NCBI GenBank assembly: GCA_945869725.1
Contig: CAMBPO010000068.1
Coordinates: 1 to 11,402 of the forward strand
Direction: 5' to 3'
Length of the DNA stretch: 11,402 bases
Origin: Klebsiella pneumoniae
Lineage (GTDB): Bacteria; Pseudomonadota; Gammaproteobacteria; Pseudomonadales; Pseudohongiellaceae
The position numbers were made by a program, and so were the translations under genes. The notes under the pieces are model-generated. The model saw only the letters and a program-made list of their open reading frames with translations. It was not told where the DNA came from and searched no databases. This document shows, in pieces, positions 6,407 through 11,402 of this stretch (positions are counted from its first letter, which is position 1; each line of letters begins with the position of its first letter).

Positions 6407-7563
6407 TGGCCAGAATTGTTCTCAACAATATTGCGCATCGTTACGGCGCCGTCACTGCGAGTTCTGCAACGCAGTCCACAGAAGATGTTGCCGCATACGC
6501 GCTAAAACCCTTGTCACACGTGTGGGAAGACGGTGGCGCGTATGCCTTGCTGGGGCCATCGGGCTGTGGCAAAACCACCTTGCTGAATATAATTTCGGGC
6601 TTGGTGACGCCAAGCCAGGGGCAGTTATTTTTTGATGACACCGACGTCAGCCAGCTGCCCACAGAGCAGCGCAACATTGCGCAGGTGTTCCAGTTTCCGG
6701 TGTTGTACGACACCATGACCGTGGCAGAAAATCTGGCGTTTCCGCTACGGAATCGACGCGGAATCAATAAGCTCAGTGACGCAGAGATCAAACAACGTGT
6801 CGCTGACGCCATCACAATGCTGGGCCTGGAAAAACTCGCTCACCAAAAAGCGCGCGGACTCAGTGCCGATGACAAACAAAAAATCTCGCTGGGCCGTGGC
6901 TTGGTGCGCACCGATGTGAATGCTATTTTGTTTGATGAGCCGCTGACGGTTATTGATCCGCACCTGAAGTGGCAGCTGCGCACACAGCTGAAACAGATCC
7001 ATCGTCAGTTTGGGCATACCATGATTTATGTCACCCACGATCAGACCGAAGCGCTGACCTTTGCAGATAAAGTGGTGGTTATGCTGGCCGGTGAAGTGAT
7101 TCAAACCGGCACTCCCGAAGACTTGTTTAAACACCCGTTGCATACATTTGTGGGTAAATTTATCGGCTCACCAGGCATGAACATTCTGAGGTGCGAGCTT
7201 GACGGCAATGAGGCCATTGTGGATACCTTCCGGATAGCGTTACCCTGCCATTATCCCGTTTTTCCGGGCATTATTGAGCTCGGCATACGCCCGGAATTTA
7301 TCCGTATTGTGAATCAGGGTGAGGGTATGCCCGTGACCATCAGCGCTATCGAAGACATCGGGCGCTATCGCATTGTGCGCGCCTTACTTGGCAGCCAACA
7401 CCTGGATATTGTGGTGCCGGAAGCGGTAGCGATACCCGGCAATGCCGCGGTGGTTTTTGAGACCGGTAACATCGGCATCTATCACAACTCGCGTCTGGTC
7501 AACAGCAACAAGACCAGCACCAGCACCAGCAACAACACCAGCACCAACACAGGAGTCAGCTGA
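6406..7563 (+). CDS. glpT: Glycerol ABC importer, ATP-binding subunit GlpT (ABC-type ATPase, not the GlpT antiporter)
   Basis: This 385-residue second ATPase has the complement of GlpS's defects. Walker A is canonical (GPSGCGKTT, 50-58), the Q-loop is present (Q96), Walker B is AILFDEP with E178, and the switch His is kept (VTHDQTEA, H211). The signature, however, is degenerate (LSADDKQ, 152-158, instead of LSGGQ), and the D-loop is TVID (181-184). In a GlpS-GlpT dimer the signature and D-loop of GlpT face the Walker A site of GlpS, so all altered elements fall in one composite site. The C-terminal region (about 235-365) is TOBE-like. Residues 366-385 form an Asn/Ser/Thr tail from a simple-sequence tract. 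The name follows the rhizobial ABC system and is unrelated to the glycerol-3-phosphate antiporter GlpT. The stop is 3 nt before glpP. Confidence 0.87.
   Translation: MARIVLNNIAHRYGAVTASSATQSTEDVAAYALKPLSHVWEDGGAYALLGPSGCGKTTLLNIISGLVTPSQGQLFFDDTDVSQLPTEQRNIAQVFQFPVLYDTMTVAENLAFPLRNRRGINKLSDAEIKQRVADAITMLGLEKLAHQKARGLSADDKQKISLGRGLVRTDVNAILFDEPLTVIDPHLKWQLRTQLKQIHRQFGHTMIYVTHDQTEALTFADKVVVMLAGEVIQTGTPEDLFKHPLHTFVGKFIGSPGMNILRCELDGNEAIVDTFRIALPCHYPVFPGIIELGIRPEFIRIVNQGEGMPVTISAIEDIGRYRIVRALLGSQHLDIVVPEAVAIPGNAAVVFETGNIGIYHNSRLVNSNKTSTSTSNNTSTNTGVS
7501..7549 (+). repeat. Low-complexity AAC/AGC/ACC tract at the 3' end of glpT
   Basis: Imperfect triplet and hexamer repeats built from AAC, AGC and ACC codons, including CACCAG units, encode the Asn/Ser/Thr tail of GlpT (residues 366 onward). 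It is followed at once by AGGAG (7551-7555), the ribosome site of glpP. Such tracts can change length by slippage. Confidence 0.7.
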
Positions 7564-7566
7564 CCC

Positions 7567-8451
7567 ATGAAAAGCTGGAACAACAAAGCCTGGTTTCTGG
7601 TGTTGCCGATGTTATTGCTGGTGGCGTTCAGTGCCATTATTCCGCTGATGACGGTGGTGAATTACTCGGTACAGGATTCCTTTGGCAACAATGAATTTTA
7701 TTGGGTGGGACTGGAATGGTTTAAAGAAGTGCTGGAGTCAGAGCGCTTCCACAACGCGCTGATGCGCAATCTGTTGTTTTCCGCGATTATTCTGCTGATT
7801 GAAATTCCGCTTGGGATTGCTATCGCGCTGGCCATGCCACGACGCGGCTGGGGGGTATCCGTTTGTCTGGTGCTGATGGCGCTGCCCTTGTTGATTCCCT
7901 GGAATGTGGTGGGCACCATCTGGCAGGTGTTTGCGCGTGTCGATATCGGCCTGCTTGGTTATACCCTGACGCAGCTGGGGTTTGATTACAACTATACGCA
8001 GGACGTGGTGGATGCCTGGATTACGCTGATCGTGATGGATGTGTGGCACTGGACCAGTCTGGTTGTGCTGTTGTGTTACTCCGGACTGGTGTCCATTCCA
8101 CAGGCCTATTATCAGGCGGCGCGTATTGATGGCGCATCGCGCTGGGCAGTGTTCCGTTATATTCAGTTGCCAAAAATGCGTCGTGTGTTGGTGATCGCCG
8201 TGCTGCTGCGGTTTATGGACTCTTTTATGATTTATACCGAGCCCTTTGTGGTCACTGGCGGCGGGCCCGGCAATGCAACAACCTTCCTGTCGATTGATCT
8301 GGTGCAGATGGCCATTGGTCAGTTTGATCTCGGGCCGGCAGCGGCGATGTCACTGATCTATTTCCTGATTATTCTGCTGGTGAGTTGGGTGTTTTATACG
8401 GTGATGACGCAGCAGGATGCTGATTCCGCACCCGGAAGGGGGCAACCATGA
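7567..8451 (+). CDS. glpP: Glycerol ABC importer, permease subunit GlpP
   Basis: This 294-residue inner-membrane permease of the MalF/UgpA type has about six hydrophobic helices, beginning at residues 9-31. The binding-protein-dependent transport signature (EAA loop), which docks on the ATPases, is readable as QAARIDGA then IQLP (183-202). The conserved FVVTGGGPGNATTFLS segment (227-242) is typical of sugar- and glycerol-type permeases of this class. AGGAG (7551-7555) lies 11 nt upstream of the ATG. The stop overlaps the glpQ start as ATGA. With GlpQ it would form the heterodimeric channel. The glycerol assignment comes from the operon rather than from this protein alone. Confidence 0.87.
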   Translation: MKSWNNKAWFLVLPMLLLVAFSAIIPLMTVVNYSVQDSFGNNEFYWVGLEWFKEVLESERFHNALMRNLLFSAIILLIEIPLGIAIALAMPRRGWGVSVCLVLMALPLLIPWNVVGTIWQVFARVDIGLLGYTLTQLGFDYNYTQDVVDAWITLIVMDVWHWTSLVVLLCYSGLVSIPQAYYQAARIDGASRWAVFRYIQLPKMRRVLVIAVLLRFMDSFMIYTEPFVVTGGGPGNATTFLSIDLVQMAIGQFDLGPAAAMSLIYFLIILLVSWVFYTVMTQQDADSAPGRGQP

Positions 8452-9284
8452 TGAATTTGTTGTCAACGCGTCACGCTGCGCGACAACGCAGTTATGCCTG
8501 GATGGTGCTGGTTGCTTACATCGTGTTCCTGATGCTGCCGTTGTATTGGTTGCTGATGATGAGTTTCAAAACCAATCAGGAAATTCTGTCGACGTTTTCA
8601 CTCTGGCCACAGGAGTTCACGCTGCAGAATTACGTCACCATTTTGAGCGACAGCAGCTGGTACAGCGGCTACATCAATTCCATGATGTATGTGGTGATGA
8701 ACACGCTGATTTCCTTGGCAGTGGCACTGCCGGCGGCGTATGCGTTTTCACGTTATCGTTTTCTGGGTGATAAACACCTGTTTTTCTGGTTGCTTACCAA
8801 TCGCATGGCGCCACCAGCGGTGTTTGTGTTGCCGTTTTTTCAACTGTATTCAGCGTTTGGCCTGATAGACACGCACATCGCAGTAGCACTGGCGCATTGC
8901 CTGTTTAACGTGCCGCTGGCGGTGTGGATTCTGGAAGGGTTTATGTCCAGCGTACCCAGAGAGATTGACGAAACCGCCTACATCGACGGTTATTCGTTTC
9001 CACGCTTTTTTACCAAAATATTCACTCCGTTGATTGCCCCGGGCATCGGTGTGGCTGCATTTTTCTGTTTTATGTTTTCATGGGTAGAGTTGCTGATTGC
9101 ACGCACACTCACCGTGACCGATGCCAAACCCATCAGTGCCATCATGACAAGAACCGTGTCGGCTTCCGGTCTGGATTGGGGCGTGCTGGCGGCAGCGGGT
9201 ATGCTTACAGTGATTCCGGGGGCGTTGGTGATTTATTTTGTAAGAAATCATATTGCCAAGGGTTTTGCCTTAGGAAGGGTATAA
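8448..9284 (+). CDS. glpQ: Glycerol ABC importer, permease subunit GlpQ (unrelated to the phosphodiesterase of that name)
   Basis: This 278-residue permease of the MalG/UgpE type has about six membrane helices (first at about 17-39, with the PLYWLLMMSFKTN start usual for this class). Its EAA loop reads ETAYIDGYSFPRFF and continues to FTPL (175-195). GGAAGGGG (8434-8441) precedes the ATG at 8448; a second ATG follows directly, so the start may be one codon later. The 4-nt overlap with glpP suggests translational coupling and equal output of the two channel halves. The name follows the rhizobial glycerol system. Confidence 0.87.
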   Translation: MMNLLSTRHAARQRSYAWMVLVAYIVFLMLPLYWLLMMSFKTNQEILSTFSLWPQEFTLQNYVTILSDSSWYSGYINSMMYVVMNTLISLAVALPAAYAFSRYRFLGDKHLFFWLLTNRMAPPAVFVLPFFQLYSAFGLIDTHIAVALAHCLFNVPLAVWILEGFMSSVPREIDETAYIDGYSFPRFFTKIFTPLIAPGIGVAAFFCFMFSWVELLIARTLTVTDAKPISAIMTRTVSASGLDWGVLAAAGMLTVIPGALVIYFVRNHIAKGFALGRV

Positions 9285-9289
9285 AGGAG
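9284..9289 (+). promoter_or_regulatory. Ribosome binding site fixing the glpU start
   Basis: AAGGAG lies 6 nt before the ATG at 9296. It rules against upstream in-frame ATGs reaching back to 9080, which would overlap glpQ by about 200 nt. Confidence 0.75.
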
Positions 9290-9295
9290 AAGGAC

Positions 9296-9577
9296 ATGGA
9301 TTTATCGTGGATGGCATGGACTACTCCGACCGCAATTTTTTTTGTGGTGATACTGTGCCTGGTATTAAGTATGTGGGTATGGGAACTGATCAGTCCCGGC
9401 GGGCAGCCGCGGCGCGGCATTTTGCGCTTTGAAACCACCCGCGGCGACAGGTTGTTTGTTACCTTGTTGGGAAGTGCGTTTGTCAATCTGGCCTGGTTGG
9501 CGCTGGTGGGGCCGAATTTGTGGTGGGCACTGGCGGTGTGTGTGCTGTTTGGTGTGTTAGTGTTCGTTTTTGTATAA
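9296..9577 (+). CDS. glpU: Small membrane protein of the glycerol importer operon (DUF2160 type, GlpU)
   Basis: This 93-residue hydrophobic protein has about three transmembrane helices (9-29, 53-71 and 74-93). A conserved polar loop joins the first two: WELISPGG (29-36), then a basic pair (PRRG) and ETTRGDRLF (46-54). The size, motif and position between the second permease gene and the binding-protein gene match the DUF2160 family member found in rhizobial glpSTPQUV operons. Its biochemical role is not known. Association with the permease pair is inferred from gene order and the shared transcript. It has a strong ribosome site and its own stop 25 nt before glpV, so it is made as a separate polypeptide and is not a fragment of either neighbour. 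Confidence 0.82.
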   Translation: MDLSWMAWTTPTAIFFVVILCLVLSMWVWELISPGGQPRRGILRFETTRGDRLFVTLLGSAFVNLAWLALVGPNLWWALAVCVLFGVLVFVFV

Positions 9578-9589
9578 CAAAAAATTTCC

Positions 9590-9595
9590 GAGGAA
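9590..9595 (+). promoter_or_regulatory. Ribosome binding site fixing the glpV start
   Basis: GAGGAA lies 7 nt before the ATG at 9603. It favours 9603 over the in-frame ATG at 9570, which overlaps glpU and would place 11 charged residues before the signal peptide. Confidence 0.7.
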
Positions 9596-9602
9596 ACGTC
9601 TC

Positions 9603-11321
9603 ATGTTGCAGAAAAAGTTCGCCCGCGCGGTGTTGTTTGGCGCCATGACCCCCTGGTTGGTATTGTCAGGAATGCCCGCATTTGCTGACACTGAAGCTGC
9701 CCAGCGCTGGCTGCAGGAGTTTCAGCCCTCCACACTCAGTCAGGAACAACAAATGGCAGAGTTGCAGTGGTTTATTGATGCCGCCGCGCAGTATCGGGGC
9801 ATGGAGATCAAGGTGGTTTCTGAAACCCTGACCACTCATGAGTACGAAGCGCAGACACTGGCGCAGGCATTTTTTGAGATCACCGGCATCCGTATCATTC
9901 ACGACTTGATTGGCGAAGGCGACGTGGTTGAAAAGCTGCAGACGCAGATGCAGTCTGGCGAAAATATTTACGATGCTTACGTCAATGACTCCGATCTGAT
10001 CGGCACCCATTTCCGTTATCAGCAAGTGCGCAATCTCACCGACTGGATGGCCAATGAAGGCCAGGCAGTCACCTCGCCGACACTGGATTTGCAGGACTTT
10101 ATCGGTATTTCATTTACCACCGGCCCGGACGGCAAAGTCTATCAATTGCCCGATCAGCAGTTCGCCAATCTGTATTGGTTCCGGTATGACTGGTTCACCA
10201 ATCCAGAACTTAAAGCGCAGTTCCAGGCCAAATACGGTTATGAACTGGGTGTGCCGGTGAACTGGTCTGCCTACGAAGACATTGCGGAGTTTTTCACCAA
10301 TGACGTCGGTACCATCGACGGTCAGCGTGTTTACGGGCACATGGATTACGGCAAAAAAGATCCGTCGCTGGGTTGGCGTTTCACCGATGCCTGGCTATCG
10401 ATGGCCGGAGCGGGCGACAAAGGTATCCCCAATGGGCTGCCGGTGGATGAGTGGGGTATTCGCGTAGAGGGCTGCCGGCCGGTAGGTTCCAGCGTTGAGC
10501 GAGGTGGCGACACTGACGGCCCGGCTGCAGTGTACTCAGTCACCAAATACGTGGAATGGTTGCAGAAATACGCACCGCCGGAAGCGGCGGGCATGGTATT
10601 CAGTGAAGCAGGTCCGGTGCCGGCACAAGGCGCCATTGCACAACAAATCTTCTGGTACACCACGTTCACGGCTGACATGGTGAAACCCGGTTTGCCGGTG
10701 ATGAATGAGGATGGCACACCCAAGTGGCGTATGGCGCCGTCGCCGCGCGGCGCATATTGGGAAGAGGGCCAGAAGCTGGGCTATCAGGATGCTGGCGCAT
10801 GGACCTTGATGAAGTCCACACCGGTGGATCGCGCCAGTGCCGCGTGGTTGTACGCGCAGTTTGTTACCTCAAAAACCGTGTCGCTGAAAAAGAGCCACGT
10901 GGGGCTGACCATTATTCGTGACTCGGATATCCGCCACGAAAGTTTCACAGAGCGTTCGGCTGAACTGGGTGGCCTTGTAGAGTTTTATCGGTCGCCAGCC
11001 CGCCTGCAGTGGACTCCAACCGGCACAAATGTCGCTGACTATCCGCGTCTTGCGCAGTTGTGGTGGCAGAACATTGGTGATGCAGCCTCTGGCGCCAAAA
11101 CGCCGCAGGAAGCCATGACCGCGCTGGCAGTTGCTCAGGACCGACTGATGGAACGATTGGAGCGCGCCGATGTGTTGGGCGAGTGTGGCCCACGCCTGAA
11201 CGAACCTCAAAGCCGTCAGTACTGGTTTGATCAGCCCGGCGCACCAAAACCGCCACTGGATAACGAAAAACCAACGCCGATCACCGTTGATTATGATGAG
11301 CTAGTGCAGAGCTGGCAGTAG
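9603..11321 (+). CDS. glpV: Periplasmic glycerol-binding protein GlpV
   Basis: This 572-residue extracellular solute-binding protein begins with a clear Sec signal peptide: MLQKKFAR, a hydrophobic core, then MPAFA/DT with cleavage after residue 28. It is larger than the usual 400-450 residues of sugar-binding proteins in this class but matches the large GlpV-type proteins. Features of the family fold include a first-lobe strand (EIKVVSET), an interlobe segment DAYVNDSDLIG and many aromatic residues in the centre (NLYWFRYDWF). The mature protein has exactly two cysteines, C291 and C528, which could form a disulfide in the periplasm. It would deliver glycerol to GlpP/GlpQ. It is the last gene visible in the operon. 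Ligand identity is inferred from the operon and family, not from recognised binding residues. Confidence 0.87.
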   Translation: MLQKKFARAVLFGAMTPWLVLSGMPAFADTEAAQRWLQEFQPSTLSQEQQMAELQWFIDAAAQYRGMEIKVVSETLTTHEYEAQTLAQAFFEITGIRIIHDLIGEGDVVEKLQTQMQSGENIYDAYVNDSDLIGTHFRYQQVRNLTDWMANEGQAVTSPTLDLQDFIGISFTTGPDGKVYQLPDQQFANLYWFRYDWFTNPELKAQFQAKYGYELGVPVNWSAYEDIAEFFTNDVGTIDGQRVYGHMDYGKKDPSLGWRFTDAWLSMAGAGDKGIPNGLPVDEWGIRVEGCRPVGSSVERGGDTDGPAAVYSVTKYVEWLQKYAPPEAAGMVFSEAGPVPAQGAIAQQIFWYTTFTADMVKPGLPVMNEDGTPKWRMAPSPRGAYWEEGQKLGYQDAGAWTLMKSTPVDRASAAWLYAQFVTSKTVSLKKSHVGLTIIRDSDIRHESFTERSAELGGLVEFYRSPARLQWTPTGTNVADYPRLAQLWWQNIGDAASGAKTPQEAMTALAVAQDRLMERLERADVLGECGPRLNEPQSRQYWFDQPGAPKPPLDNEKPTPITVDYDELVQSWQ

Positions 11322-11402
11322 AGAGGAATAGACAAAGTGGTCCGCACTCGCGCTTGGTAACTTTACAGGCGTGACCTCATTTAGCGTGCTATAACCCAGA
11401 TG
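11322..11402 (+). other. Sequence after glpV with no gene seen
   Basis: These 81 bp hold no open frame of note and no convincing terminator hairpin. A TATAAC hexamer (11390-11395) resembles a -10 but has no matching -35. Whether the operon continues beyond the window cannot be decided. Confidence 0.4.

Noticed and set aside
9080..9295. Longer form of GlpU starting inside glpQ
   Set aside because: It would overlap glpQ by about 200 nt in another frame; the family start and a strong AAGGAG both point to 9296.
9570..9602. Longer start for glpV
   Set aside because: It adds a charged stretch before the signal peptide and overlaps glpU; 9603 has GAGGAA at good spacing.
5276..11321. Reading the operon as a glycerol-3-phosphate (Ugp) or maltose-type importer
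   Set aside because: Two different ATPases, the DUF2160 protein and a 572-residue binding protein fit the GlpSTPQUV glycerol system; Ugp and Mal importers use one ATPase gene and lack the small protein.
1..11402. CRISPR arrays, tRNA or rRNA genes, insertion sequences
   Set aside because: No spaced repeats, cloverleaf sequences, transposase frames or terminal inverted repeats were found by eye on either strand.

Overview
The window reads as a densely packed chromosomal segment of a Gram-negative proteobacterium, most likely a free-living (perhaps marine) gammaproteobacterium. Supporting signs are moderate GC, Sec signal peptides for periplasmic proteins, a periplasmic-binding-protein ABC importer and a three-gene proton-translocating transhydrogenase. 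The species cannot be named from the sequence. No RNA gene, insertion sequence, CRISPR array, integron or phage feature was seen, and no stretch of 300 bases lacks a gene.

Layout. (1) 1-485, minus: N-terminal part of a secreted glycerophosphodiester phosphodiesterase whose 3' end lies outside the window. (2) 630-2006, plus: a membrane-anchored PAS sensor protein shaped like a histidine kinase but lacking the phospho-acceptor His and the key ATP-binding residues. It is divergent from gene 1, with two back-to-back candidate promoters between them. (3) 2052-4949, minus: pntAA-pntAB-pntB, the NAD(P) transhydrogenase operon, converging on the sensor gene across a GC-rich hairpin. (4) 4989-5240, minus: the 3' remnant of a dienelactone-hydrolase-family gene. 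(5) 5276-11321, plus: a six-gene operon matching the glpSTPQUV glycerol ABC importer known from rhizobia, namely two ATPases, two permeases, a small three-helix membrane protein (DUF2160 type) and a large periplasmic binding protein.

How the genes work together. GlpV would bind glycerol in the periplasm, GlpP and GlpQ form the channel, and GlpS plus GlpT drive it. GlpU is a conserved small membrane partner of unknown role. Genes meet by short overlaps (glpS/glpT 1 nt, glpP/glpQ 4 nt) or gaps of 3-25 nt, so one transcript is likely. The transhydrogenase links the proton gradient to NADPH formation and has no obvious direct tie to the importer. The phosphodiesterase at the left edge releases sn-glycerol-3-phosphate, so the window has a loose glycerol theme, but glycerol kinase and glycerol-3-phosphate dehydrogenase genes are not in it.

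The two observations most worth following are the sensor kinase with several catalytic motifs lost, and the GlpS/GlpT pair, where every degenerate ATPase motif falls on the same one of the two composite ATP sites. That pattern predicts an asymmetric importer with a single working catalytic site.
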